A stretch of 38,542 bases of DNA, taken from assembly GCA_027578815.1 (NCBI GenBank), contig JANBTH010000086.1, positions 1 through 38,542 of the forward strand. The letters are read 5' to 3'. The notes beneath the pieces are model-generated. The model saw nothing but the letters and a program-made list of their open reading frames with translations. It was not told the origin of the DNA and made no database searches. This DNA comes from Coemansia sp. RSA 1804. Lineage: Eukaryota > Kickxellomycota > Kickxellomycetes > Kickxellales > Kickxellaceae. The position numbers and the translations under genes were made by a program. This document shows, in pieces, positions 9,091 through 17,977 of the stretch. How positions within the stretch are numbered: the stretch's first letter is position 1; the number at the start of each line of letters is the position of its first letter.

Positions 9091-9951
9091 CTAGCGAAGT
9101 GCACCAGTCACACTGAGAACATCGTTTGCCCTGATAACATCAACTACAACGAAATCCAGACTTCCGCTGGAACCAACGCTTTCGCTGGTTCCCCTCCGCA
9201 CCCACTCGCCCGATCCAAACTTATTGCCACTAATCTCCAAGCTGGCTACTGATTGCTGTATATGTGATTGGACCGCACTATCTGTGGTCTCATCTGCATC
9301 ACCGTCACCATTTGTATCCACATCCGTGCTTTTAGTATTCGTGCTAGCCGTTGAGGCGCGGATGGATATCTCCTCGTCACTGAAAGGACGCCACTCGTAC
9401 TTGTCCTTTGGGATAAAAGACGCTGGAATTGAGGCGTTGAAGGTGTCCCACAGCAGCAGCCCTATATGGTCGGGCGACTGGACATTGATGCTTCCGCTAA
9501 GCGCCATCCCTGCAATTGGTCTCCACAAAAGAAGCTTTGCCGAAATATCGAGCTGGCCAAAGGGAGAATCGTTGAAGAGCAGTGCTGTATCGCTCAGCGG
9601 GGTTACTTTGGAGTAGGAGAGAACAACGCCTCGGACTTGCGGAACAAAGCGCAAAAGCATGCTGTTGAGAGCTTCGTTGGTACCAGTCCAAAGATCGCAG
9701 CTATGCACAGGCGCTAATGTTACTGTGAGCTTTGATGTGCACTCGCAAAAGCTGCTGCCGTCCACTAGTTCAGGGTACGGTATCAAAGAACGCTTCGATT
9801 CTGACGACACCTTTGTGCTCTTACTGCTGGTCTTCTTCAATGGCTTCGATTTCTTGGAGGAAACCTCTTTTGGCTGCGACTTTCTCTTCTCGCCCATTCT
9901 CTTTTGTTCCTTGGGTTGTGAATTCTGAGCAGTGTACTTGGCGTCCACCAT
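9091..9951 (-). CDS. RPA43: RNA polymerase I subunit RPA43
   Basis: The first ATG of the frame is at 9951-9949, giving 286 residues; earlier codons of the open frame include only TTG. RPA43 pairs with RPA14 in the Pol I stalk, and contacts Rrn3 at rDNA promoters. The protein opens with a Lys/Ser-rich segment (SSKKSKPLKKTSSKSTKVSS). It is followed by the RPB7-like N-terminal domain (LLRFVPQVRGVVLSYSKV) and the OB-like domain, with SPFGQLDISAKLLLWRP, SGSINVQSPDHIGLLLWDTF and NASIPASFIP, closely matching yeast and human RPA43. A Ser/Thr/Asp-rich loop interrupts the OB part, and the tail FGSGEWVRRGTSE...SVTGAL corresponds to the yeast GRWVD...VSVDGTL end. The neighbour eS8 is divergent, so two ribosome-production genes share a 424-bp promoter region. 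Confidence 0.9.
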   Translation of the reverse strand: MVDAKYTAQNSQPKEQKRMGEKRKSQPKEVSSKKSKPLKKTSSKSTKVSSESKRSLIPYPELVDGSSFCECTSKLTVTLAPVHSCDLWTGTNEALNSMLLRFVPQVRGVVLSYSKVTPLSDTALLFNDSPFGQLDISAKLLLWRPIAGMALSGSINVQSPDHIGLLLWDTFNASIPASFIPKDKYEWRPFSDEEISIRASTASTNTKSTDVDTNGDGDADETTDSAVQSHIQQSVASLEISGNKFGSGEWVRRGTSESVGSSGSLDFVVVDVIRANDVLSVTGALR

Positions 9952-10274
9952 ATAAGGCCTGTACAAAAATGCGGCAATCAAATATAACAAACTGAGGAAA
10001 GCCGTGGCAATAGACTACGAACCATCGAAAACAAAGTGGACAAAATAATAGAAGGAAGAGGAGAAAAAGACTATCGCCTTCTATTCTTCACACTTTAGTT
10101 AGGATATTGAAATCTGCCTTCAATTGCAGAATAAAAAAGAAGCAAAACCCACTGGAAGTCAAAGCCGTGAAATAGACCACTACAAGAAAAAAAGTGTTCT
10201 GATCTAATAATAAATAATCCACGTTTACCAGATCTATGTCAAGAATTGCCTGATGTGTTTTTTGGGCTTGGCCA

Positions 10275-10288
10275 AAAGCACATCCTTT
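10275..10288 (+). promoter_or_regulatory. Candidate ribosomal-protein promoter element, eS8 copy
   Basis: AAAGCACATCCTTT occurs here, 87 bp before the eS8 ATG, and again exactly at 26987-27000, 70 bp before the uS11 ATG. I saw it nowhere else in the window. Function is inferred from the shared position in the two ribosomal protein genes. Confidence 0.55.
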
Positions 10289-10323
10289 TGTGACAGCACA
10301 GAATACGTCCAGTATCCGTGGTT

Positions 10324-10334
10324 CCTTCTCTTTT
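10324..10334 (+). promoter_or_regulatory. Shared pyrimidine word CCTTCTCTTTT, eS8 copy (possible initiator or TOP-like tract)
   Basis: CCTTCTCTTTT lies 41 bp before the eS8 ATG and is repeated exactly at 27009-27019, 51 bp before the uS11 ATG. A pyrimidine tract at this distance could be the transcription start region. That is inference. Confidence 0.4.
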
Positions 10335-10375
10335 ACTCAGTTGTCGATTTTCTAACACAGCTATTATTTTTCAAT

Positions 10376-11714
10376 ATGGGTGAGCATCCTTTCTGAGAGT
10401 TATTGGATCCTTTTGCATGGCTGATACGGCGGTGGCGGAAACGATGCAGCAGAGAATGCCGCTATAAGGCCCAGAACTAGCGTATCCGCGTGGTGGTGCA
10501 TCCAACAGGATGGATGCGAAACATGTGGCATATGATGGATTCATGGATATTCAGTTGGCTTGTGCTGTTATGCGCAAAATTCTCATTTTCTTGAAAGGCA
10601 TGGGAATGGCGTGTGGGAATAGCAAGACATTTGGATTCCTATTTGCGGGCTTCGGAATTTTGCATTGCAAATGCACAAAACTTTTGGAATCTGTGGCTGC
10701 TCTGTCGATGCATGAAGCATCGAGTTTCCTTATTAAGCTATGTGCAGTGGGACTTTTTGCTGCTTGCGTTGTAGAAAGCACTATTCAACGAGATTTCTCT
10801 CGAGGAGTATTGTCGCTGCCGTTGCCATGATTTAAGGACAAATTCGCCAGCAAAGATGGAATATTTGCTTTCTTCTAGGGAACATGGAACTCTTTGATTA
10901 CTTCTGCGTTGTAACAGCTTTACTAATTTCTTTCTTTTCTGTCCCCTTGTGTCTGGATCACTTTTCTTGTGCACGTGTATATTTTCAAACCGGTCCGCCC
11001 GTATTCTGTTTTGCGCATGTTTACGTATACAACGTAACGTTATTAACACGCAATTGGAAACGATGAACCCCGACACGCGCTGTTTGCAAATGCCGATCGT
11101 TAGGTATCAGCCGCGACTCCCGCCACAAGCGCTCCCACACCAGCGCCAAGCGCGCCCACTACCGCAAGAAGAGAAAGTTCGAGCTTGGTCGTCAGGCTGC
11201 TGGCACCAAGCTTGGACCCAAGCGCATCCACGAAGTGCGTGTGCGCGGCGGCAACAAGAAGTACCGCGCTATGCGTCTTGAGGCGGGCACTTACTCGTGG
11301 GGGTCTGAGGCTGTCTCGCGTCCTACGCGTATCGTTGCTGTTGTGTACAACGCATCCAACAACGAACTTGTTCGCACCAACACTCTTGTGAAGGGCTCGA
11401 TTGTGCAGGTTGATGCCACGCCCTTCCGCCAGTGGTACGAGAACCGCTATGCTCAGGTTGTTGGCAAGAAGAAGCGCCAGACTGGAGCTGAGGATGAGAA
11501 GAACGACGTCAACAAGCACCGTTCTGGACATCTGAAGGCCAAGGTTGCTGCTCGCAAGAGCACTGTTGAGTCTGCCCTTGACGACCAGTTTGTCTCTGGC
11601 CGTCTGTATGCCATCATCACCTCTCGCCCGGGCCAGTCAGGTCGCTGTGACGGCTATATTCTGGAGGGCAAGGAGCTCGAGTTCTACCTCCGCAAGATCC
11701 GCAGCAAGAAGTAA
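10376..11714 (+). CDS. RPS8: Small-subunit ribosomal protein eS8
   Basis: The exons are 10376-10379 (ATGG) and 11104-11714, giving 204 residues. The intron starts GTGAGC at 10380 and ends TTAG at 11103, splitting the second codon (GGT) and restoring the family N-terminus MGISRDSRHKRS. eS8 is a component of the 40S body needed for early pre-rRNA processing. Seen: AHYRKKRKFELGRQAAGTK, HEVRVRGGNKKYRAMRLE, a central Lys-rich stretch and the C-terminal LEGKELEFYLRKIRSKK, all typical of eS8. Length agrees with the family (about 200-208). The start codon lies almost alone in exon 1, so the N-terminus is easily lost in gene prediction. It shares promoter and intron words with uS11. Confidence 0.97.
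10380..11103 (+). other. Long first intron of eS8 (724 bp)
   Basis: The intron carries GGATGGATGCG at 10508-10518, a word found twice in the uS11 first intron. An overlapping inverted repeat GCATCC (10498-10503) / GGATGC (10512-10517) could form a small hairpin. A 106-codon ATG frame at 10510-10830 resembles no known protein. Possible branch word: ATTAAC near 11041. I looked for C/D snoRNA boxes and found no properly spaced pair. Confidence 0.6.
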
Positions 11715-11885
11715 TTGTTTTTTCATTTTCTCTGGGGTTATCGCATGGCAGACCTGTGTTCTATTGCGAATTAAAATATACCAATACCTTTTCCACATCT
11801 CTGGATGTGCACGATGCAGTTCTGCTGCTGTTGCTGCAGATGCTACCAATGGCGATGACTAGTAACAGATATGCACTATAATTGA

Positions 11886-13347
11886 TTACCGTGGAAGAAA
11901 CATGACAGAGACTACAAAGCAGCTAACAAGATTGGCCACAAGCAACACCCGGACCACCAAGTGATGTCCCAGCAGTATCTCTTGGTACTTGTATGTGTAC
12001 CCGCCTATACTCGCCTGAACGCTGTGGCCAAGCACGCGTACATCAAAGGTGGTCTGCTGCTGATGATTGCGGCTGATGTCGAATATCCCGGTTGCTCCAT
12101 GGTACGCGCCCATGCACGAGCGCACCGTCACCTCTATAGTCGACAAGGATGTGCTGGCGCCTGCCGCATGCCCTGTCATCGACGACATGGTGCTCAGCGC
12201 AAACTCCTGTATCTCTGGCTGGTACAGGTCAAGCTCTTCAAGAGTAAGGTTGCACATGTCGCTGCCTGACTGCAGTGCCTTGCCAGAGTCGCCTAGTTTT
12301 AGAGGGTTGCCTACAGGTGCGTGCACAGAATGACCAGCAACACAGCCGTTATGGTCATGGCCATTGAACACTAGCACCGGAGAGAGACAGTGCAGCAGAT
12401 AGGCGGACGTGGTAGGCGACAAGTAGTCCTGGTAGCGAACAAATCCATCTCGATACTCGGTCTTTGCGCTGGTGACACACACCCCATCGGGCTTGTGGAA
12501 AGGAATGTGCAGAAAGAGTATCAGCGGCATATCAGGTTGGTCTGCAATATCAGCAACAAGCTGGTGCACAAAGTCCCAGGCATCTACACGGTATTGCCGC
12601 ATGCGTGTCTTGTCCAGATTCATTGCATTGAGAATAACCATGCGATGAGTGCGGCCGTCAATGTCGACCGTCCACTTCCTGTTCAGCGGGCCAAAGTTAT
12701 CCTCAAAACGGCGTATGTGGTACGCCCGTGTCTCATAGCCATAGCCTACATCATGATTCCCTGCCATGTACATGTTCGTGTGGTTGCTACGAATTGTGTT
12801 GTTCCGGCCGTCGACTCTTTGTGAGATCCACTTGAACCGCTCTATGCGCTTGTCGTACTCACCTTGCTTTACCCACTGGCTCGAGAATATGTCGCCCATT
12901 GTGATAACATAGTTTGGCTTGAACGCGGCAATCGTTGAGCCGTACACGTAGTGCAAGTAGTAGTCGTTGATGATTATGTCAAACTTGCCTGTCCGCGGCT
13001 CGCGTTGGAGCTTTGCATCGCCCTCGATCTGTGGATCGCCATAAAGGTTAAACCTGATGCTCGGAGCTACAACCGGAAGCAACAGTGCTTGTTTGCACAG
13101 CAGCAGCACAGACCGTTGTATACCGCAGCATAGAATGGGCTTAGCAAACAATAAGCGATGGGGATTCCTTGCAAATAACGGGGGGTGTTGGCGTTTGTTT
13201 CTACACGGCCAGTGCTTTTAGCAAATCACAATACCTACTCTGCTGAAATAAGGCGTGGATCCTCGCGTAGTTGTAAAAGTACAAGTCAGCAACCCCTAGA
13301 ACCGTCAAAAAGGCAACAGCTGCACGGAACAGCCAGAACGAAGCCAT
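11886..13347 (-). CDS. Ted1/Cdc1/PGAP5-like metallophosphoesterase (GPI-anchor remodelling)
   Basis: The exons on the minus strand are 13347-13239 and 13066-11886, giving 429 residues. The donor is GTAGGT after 13239 and the acceptor TTGTAG before 13066; phase fits (A+CT). Without exon 1 the frame has no suitable ATG. Exon 1 encodes an N-terminal membrane anchor (about residues 4-25), then Tyr-rich sequence. The catalytic metallophosphoesterase motifs follow: GDPQIEGD (D47), TMGD (D95), GNHD (139-142), LHIPFH and NGHDH. A hydrophobic segment near the C-terminus (VVRVLLVANLVSCFVVSVMF) is a second membrane span. Family members are ER enzymes that remove ethanolamine phosphate from GPI mannoses: PGAP5/Ted1 from the second mannose, Cdc1 from the first. 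The sequence alone does not tell me which of the two it is. Confidence 0.9.
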
Positions 13348-13727
13348 ATTTGGGCTTCCCTTTTAGTTTTTTTTCCTTTGCAAAGACAAATAAAATTATG
13401 TGCGTACGAATCCAATGCCAGAGCGAATAAAGAGCGTCAAGATGGAAATGCAAATTAAAAAAGTATGAAAAGGATTTTTAGTTGCTGGAGGGACATTTTT
13501 CAAATGGGAAAATTGAAATTATTTTTCTTTTATAAAGCAAACAAAAAACTGGCCCTTTGGAAACCTTAACAATTTCTTTTTGTTTACTTTTGCTTATTGC
13601 TGCATATAATGCTCCATTTCCATCCCATTAAGGCTTCGGCGTGTAAACCCCTCTGCTGCTTATTATTGTTCGGTGTTTTCAGTGACTAGAAAGGAGCTAG
13701 CTACATACAACGATCTCTGTACGTAGA
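13348..13727. other. Divergent promoter region Ted1-like / CCE1
   Basis: This 380-bp AT-rich spacer contains one forkhead-type TGTTTAC at 13581-13587 and several T runs. No ORF, tRNA or repeat was recognised. Confidence 0.45.
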
Positions 13728-15104
13728 ATGCTCAAAGCATGCGGCAATCGTCTTAAGGCCATGAGGTGTGAGCACACGCCTTCCATCTTGCGCTTTTTCT
13801 TTATCAGGGCCATACGTACAGCCGCTACCAATGCAATGTCAGCAGCAATAGACACTCAAGCACGCAACGAGATTTGTAATAGCATATCGGGACTCAAGGT
13901 CGCAGGGCTGAACGAACTGATGCGAGGATGTGGTCTCACTCAAGGCACAGTGAAGGCGAAAAAGATAGAAGCGCTTGGTACGTTTATCTGGGATGCGCAA
14001 AGACTTGCGTTGGATCGATACCGGGACAACTGTACAAACATGCGTTTGCCGCAAACGCCGGCGAAGATCCACGCCTTCTATGTCCCTAACGAGGTGGTGT
14101 CAATCGACATTGGATACAAGAACCTTGCATTTGCGCATGTTTCTCGGACTGGAAGAGTTCTTGGATGGAAGCGTGTTGAATTGCTAAAGGACACCACCTT
14201 CGAGCCATGGATACTTGCGCAAGTTGTCGATGAATATGTGCGTGGCATTCTGCCAATACATTCGGCATCGAAATGCACCTATCTGGTTGAGCACCAGCGC
14301 TTTCGATCTCAGGGCTCTGCTGCTGTTACAAACTCAATCATGATCAACAACCTTGTTGAGGCGCTCTTGCATGCCAACCTACGCCATGTCAGTGCCCAGA
14401 TCCAGACAATCAACCCAGCACTTGTCAGCAGTGAATGGGAGCCCAGAATTCCTGAAAGTGAGCCTAAAGCTATAGCGAAAAGCAAAGCAAAATCATCACT
14501 TGGACGCTCCAAGAAAAATACAAAGGGCTCTTATGAAGAATCTCAGGAAAAAGAAAAGCTTGTCGATACCATTGCAGAGATGGACAAGGCTCTTTTTGAG
14601 CAAAAACAACTAACAAAGGTTAGACATGCGCTGCTGCTGTCTGCTCTTGGACGACCCAAGCCCCGAGTGCCTTCATCTGCGAAACCGGCCGTCCGAAACA
14701 TCGATGAGCTGATGTCCAAGGAGAAGGGAAGTCTTGGCACTCTGCGCGATCTCCGGAGACGGCTAATCAAGAAAGAGCGCACGATTGCTACTGTCCAAGG
14801 GTGGATCATAGCATCCCTTGCCTCTCAGGGACTAGGATTAAAGCACGCAGACTCTCCAGATGCTAACGCCAAGCTCGGTATGCATGCCTATCTGCCAGAT
14901 GAAACAAGCACCTCCGCACGGCCCTTGATATCTGGCACCCATGTATCGTTCGCTCCAGAGACTGCCGAGATGTTTTGCAACGAGAAGAAAAAAGACGACC
15001 TCTGTGACTGTCTTACTCAGGCTGTTGCATGGTACCAGTGGCAAAACTACACCGTTAATGTCCTTGATCAGTACGGTAGTGCATTGATCACCAGCCTAAA
15101 ATAA
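13728..15104 (+). CDS. CCE1: Mitochondrial Holliday junction resolvase (Cce1/Ydc2 family)
   Basis: This is a single exon of 458 residues from the ATG at 13728. The first 37 residues are Arg/Lys/Ala-rich with a single acidic residue, as expected for a mitochondrial targeting signal. A SAP-like DNA-binding motif follows (about 45-90, GLNELMRGCGLTQGTVKAKK). The RuvC/RNase-H fold then shows the four acidic metal ligands: D127 in SIDIGYKNLA, E188 in LVEHQRFRSQG and D423/D424 in KKDDLCDCLTQAVAW. The family cleaves four-way junctions to separate mitochondrial DNA. The protein is about 100 residues longer than yeast Cce1. The excess lies in a Lys/Ser/Glu-rich, probably coiled segment around residues 240-370. 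Family membership is firm; mitochondrial location is inferred from the leader. Confidence 0.93.
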   Translation: MLKACGNRLKAMRCEHTPSILRFFFIRAIRTAATNAMSAAIDTQARNEICNSISGLKVAGLNELMRGCGLTQGTVKAKKIEALGTFIWDAQRLALDRYRDNCTNMRLPQTPAKIHAFYVPNEVVSIDIGYKNLAFAHVSRTGRVLGWKRVELLKDTTFEPWILAQVVDEYVRGILPIHSASKCTYLVEHQRFRSQGSAAVTNSIMINNLVEALLHANLRHVSAQIQTINPALVSSEWEPRIPESEPKAIAKSKAKSSLGRSKKNTKGSYEESQEKEKLVDTIAEMDKALFEQKQLTKVRHALLLSALGRPKPRVPSSAKPAVRNIDELMSKEKGSLGTLRDLRRRLIKKERTIATVQGWIIASLASQGLGLKHADSPDANAKLGMHAYLPDETSTSARPLISGTHVSFAPETAEMFCNEKKKDDLCDCLTQAVAWYQWQNYTVNVLDQYGSALITSLK

Positions 15105-15606
15105 TCTTGAAGCTCATCTTAATTCTGTTTCTGTTTTCTGCAACACACAGTCAACACCAATCAATGTCCACACAACAAAAATGTTGCCCCCATCACAGCG
15201 CAAATATGCTCTGCGATTAATGGAATTTTTTTTAAATTTTTCTATTTCCTTTTTGATTCCTACTTTTTTCTTAATGTATATTGGTGTTTTGTCAATTGCT
15301 ATTCATTCTGTCCAGCGCATCCATATCTACCCCTTTTCGCCCTTTTCGGGCACCACCACACTTTGAGTATACGAATAGAGCAGGCTTTCTGCATTAGTTT
15401 ACTTGCTTCTTTGGCGCAGTCTGCGACATCCACCTTCTAGACTCCAAAGCCAAATTATTTTGTGAACCTATTTTTACATTCGAGCCCGGCGGATATACGT
15501 GTTCAGCCGAAGGCACCTTGGTAGACAGCAATTGCGCTTTGAACTACGGTAACAGCATCCCTTAGAGACACGCGGGTTTAGTCAACTTTGTGGTTCTAGC
15601 CCTGAA
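15105..15606 (+). other. Intergenic: CCE1 3' flank and SRPK promoter
   Basis: The 502-bp spacer contains a T-rich block (15220-15270) and an E2F-like TTTGGCGC at 15410-15417, 189 bp before the SRPK ATG. A 61-codon ATG frame (15181-15366) is hydrophobic only because of the T-rich sequence and is not supported as a gene. Confidence 0.45.
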
Positions 15607-17379
15607 ATGAACAGCTCGATTGCGAATGCGAAACACCGGTCAATGGCCAAAAAACCGAAGGCTAAAGCCCATCATGCCTCAGGTACTGCTCATGCCCATC
15701 CAAGCACAAAAAAGAGTGGAAAACAGGATTTGTCAGCGTCTGCACAGCTTCATAAGAAACATAACCGCAACCTTGGTGGCGACTATCGGCAGCCAGAGTC
15801 AAACAGCCTGACAGGTGCTGAGCCCGGCTCCAGGAGTAATGTTGATGTCGGGTCTATGGCGGGTAAAATCGATGGAGGTTCAAGGTGTTCAAACAGCGAT
15901 GACTACGAAGATGAGCCTGAGATGGAAGAAGAGGACATTGAGGACTATCGCAAGGGTGGATATCATCCGGTTAAGATTGGCGATGCCTTTAAAGAAGGCC
16001 GATACACAATTGTTCGCAAGCTTGGTTGGGGGCACTTTTCCACTGTCTGGCTTGCCTATGATCGTGAAAAGGATATCCATGTTGCTTTAAAGATTGTAAA
16101 GTCGGCTGCACACTATACAGAAGCAGCCTGCGACGAAATTGAGCTGTGTTCGCGAACGATGAGCATACGAGGGCCACATGTAGGACGGGACCATGTTGCA
16201 AAGATGCTGGACAACTTTAAGCACTCTGGTCCCAACGGCAGACACGTCGTCATGGTGTTTGAGGTGCTCGGTGAGAACCTTTTGTCGCTGCTCCGCAATG
16301 CTCGCCGTTATGGTTCACTTCAGGATACACCGTGCGCTCCAAAAACTGAGGCAGGCTTTGTAGGCAATGGTCGGGACACTCATGGTACTGCAATAGACAG
16401 CACGGTTGCAAGTAGTCAGAGCAGCGAGAGGCGTAATGGCATTGCTGATGAAAAATCTAGGCAGAATGATGGGCTTCCGATTTCTCTGGTAAAGCAAGTA
16501 TCTCGCCAGATTATTGCTGGACTGGCTTTTCTTCACGCGCCATGCAATATGATTCACACCGATCTCAAGCCAGAGAATGTCCTTGTATGCATTGACGATG
16601 TTGAAAGCGTCATTCGTCGGGAGCTTAGAGTCGATTCTACTGCGTCTATCCATGCACAAAACCAATCGCAATTTATTCAAACCAGTCGCAGCGTTGCCAA
16701 TTCACGCGCGCCGAGCCCAGGGAATGATGTCGCCAAAAGTACTACCACAAATGCAGCCCACTCGCTAGAGAGAGATCTCAACGAAATATCGATTGCTGGA
16801 ACGTCGTCTCGTCTTCGGCCCAGCGCTTGTGCAGATACTGCAGCCAATGGATCTGGCTCTGCGTCTCCCAGCCATGTTCATGGGCTAAGGGTCAAGATTG
16901 CCGACCTTGGTAATGCCACCTGGGCCGACCATCACTTTACTGAAGACGTCCAGACTCGTCAGTACCGCTCACCCGAAGTTATAATTGGCTCCAAATGGGA
17001 CTCGACGGCAGACATGTGGTCCTGCGCTTGTGTCATCTTTGAATTGCTTACAGGCGATTACCTATTTGAGCCACATTCTGGCAGCAGATACAACAAAGAC
17101 GAGGACCACCTTGCCCAGATTATTGAGACAATCGGCCCGTTCCCTAAAAAACTTGCTCTTTCGGGAAGATATTCAGGCGAATTTTTTAATCGGCGAGGCG
17201 AGCTACGGCATATTCGTCGGCTTCACTTCTTTCCTTTGGACGAGCTTTTGCACGACGAATATGGCTTCAGCAAACGCGAGTCCGTCGAGATTGCCGATTT
17301 TCTACGACCAATGCTTGAGATCAACCCTCATCAGAGAAGCTCTGCAGAAAGCATGTTATCGCACAAATGGCTTTTGTAG
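15607..17379 (+). CDS. SR-protein-specific kinase (SRPK/Sky1/Dsk1 family)
   Basis: This is one exon of 590 residues. SRPKs phosphorylate Arg-Ser repeats of splicing and mRNA-export factors. A basic, low-complexity N-terminus and an acidic block (EDEPEMEEEDIEDY) lead into the family hallmark YRKGGYHPVKIGD. The kinase domain shows GWGHFSTVWLA (about 140-150), VALK with K162, IHTDLKPENVL with catalytic D319, and DLGNATW with D433. DLG in place of DFG is characteristic of SRPKs. TRQYRSPEVIIG and DMWSCACVIFELLTGDYLF follow. A spacer of about 100 residues between the HTD and DLG motifs is the usual SRPK insert. A shorter extra insert of about 60 residues lies after LLRNARRYG. The C-terminus IADFLRPMLEINPHQRSSAESML-HKWL completes the fold. 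Confidence 0.95.
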   Translation: MNSSIANAKHRSMAKKPKAKAHHASGTAHAHPSTKKSGKQDLSASAQLHKKHNRNLGGDYRQPESNSLTGAEPGSRSNVDVGSMAGKIDGGSRCSNSDDYEDEPEMEEEDIEDYRKGGYHPVKIGDAFKEGRYTIVRKLGWGHFSTVWLAYDREKDIHVALKIVKSAAHYTEAACDEIELCSRTMSIRGPHVGRDHVAKMLDNFKHSGPNGRHVVMVFEVLGENLLSLLRNARRYGSLQDTPCAPKTEAGFVGNGRDTHGTAIDSTVASSQSSERRNGIADEKSRQNDGLPISLVKQVSRQIIAGLAFLHAPCNMIHTDLKPENVLVCIDDVESVIRRELRVDSTASIHAQNQSQFIQTSRSVANSRAPSPGNDVAKSTTTNAAHSLERDLNEISIAGTSSRLRPSACADTAANGSGSASPSHVHGLRVKIADLGNATWADHHFTEDVQTRQYRSPEVIIGSKWDSTADMWSCACVIFELLTGDYLFEPHSGSRYNKDEDHLAQIIETIGPFPKKLALSGRYSGEFFNRRGELRHIRRLHFFPLDELLHDEYGFSKRESVEIADFLRPMLEINPHQRSSAESMLSHKWLL

Positions 17380-17977
17380 CCTGCGCTATCTTATACGGCC
17401 AGTGTTGCGTTGTGTATCTGATCCAATAGCTACTACAATATATTAAGCTCGTGTAGCGATAGTCAGTAGTGTTCTCTTAGCCAGAGCTAATTTTTTTACA
17501 ATAGCGCCAAGCTCTGCCATTACTGCAATGTAAACATCTATCTCCGTTGCTCTTTCTCCTTTTTTTTGACTTGCATCGATGCCTCCTGCCGGGTTTCCAA
17601 TAGTGTTCCTTTGACGTTCTCATCAAGCTATATAAATAGGTGTGAGGACATTCAGCTGGCAACCTGGAAGTTATACTCCCAACCACTCAACGCCAACTAT
17701 TCTAATTCTATTCAAAGACACAGCTATACGCCTTCTGGAACCAAATTACTACATGTTTGGCACTATTTGTCATTAACGAGCTCGCTCCACAAGTCCTTAT
17801 TTTTTATTTGTTCGTTTGATTAAGACACTAAAGGTATTGTAGAGCGAGCAACAACACCACTATTATCCTCCAGTATTTGTTTTGCACAATGCTATTTCAA
17901 AATCTCAGTCTAACCAGAATGTATGCTTTTGAATCGCATTTTTAACTAGCATTTTGTGTGCTGGCTTTAGAATTACG
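17380..17977 (+). promoter_or_regulatory. SRPK 3' flank, then TATA-driven long leader of the CCCH-protein gene
   Basis: The 598-bp region holds a strong TATA box (TATATAAAT, 17629-17637) about 340 bp upstream of the proposed CCCH-protein ATG, implying a leader of some 300 nt. The leader has two short upstream ORFs (17753-17776 and 17889-17945). A possible 50-bp leader intron runs from GTATGC at 17921 to CTTTAG at 17970, with TTTAAC as branch word. A forkhead-type GTAAACA lies at 17530-17536. Confidence 0.45.
17629..17637 (+). promoter_or_regulatory. TATA box of the CCCH-protein gene
   Basis: TATATAAAT followed by AGG is the best TATA match I saw in a spacer of this window. Transcription would be expected to start some 30-80 bp downstream. 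The assignment to the downstream gene rests on orientation and distance. Confidence 0.5.

Larger units (their letters stand above)
9952..10375. promoter_or_regulatory. Divergent promoter region RPA43 / eS8
   Basis: This 424-bp region lies between the RPA43 and eS8 starts. The eS8 side carries the 14-bp word shared with the uS11 promoter (10275-10288). It also has a near-match to the fission-yeast HomolD box in reverse (TGTGACAG, 10289-10296) and the shared pyrimidine word (10324-10334). The remainder is A-rich on the plus strand with no RNA gene recognised. Confidence 0.5.

Noticed and set aside
10510..10830. 106-codon ATG frame inside the eS8 intron
   Set aside because: No similarity recognised, and it lies wholly within an intron whose borders are secure.
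15181..15366. 61-codon ATG frame upstream of SRPK
   Set aside because: Hydrophobic only because of T-rich DNA; no supporting features.
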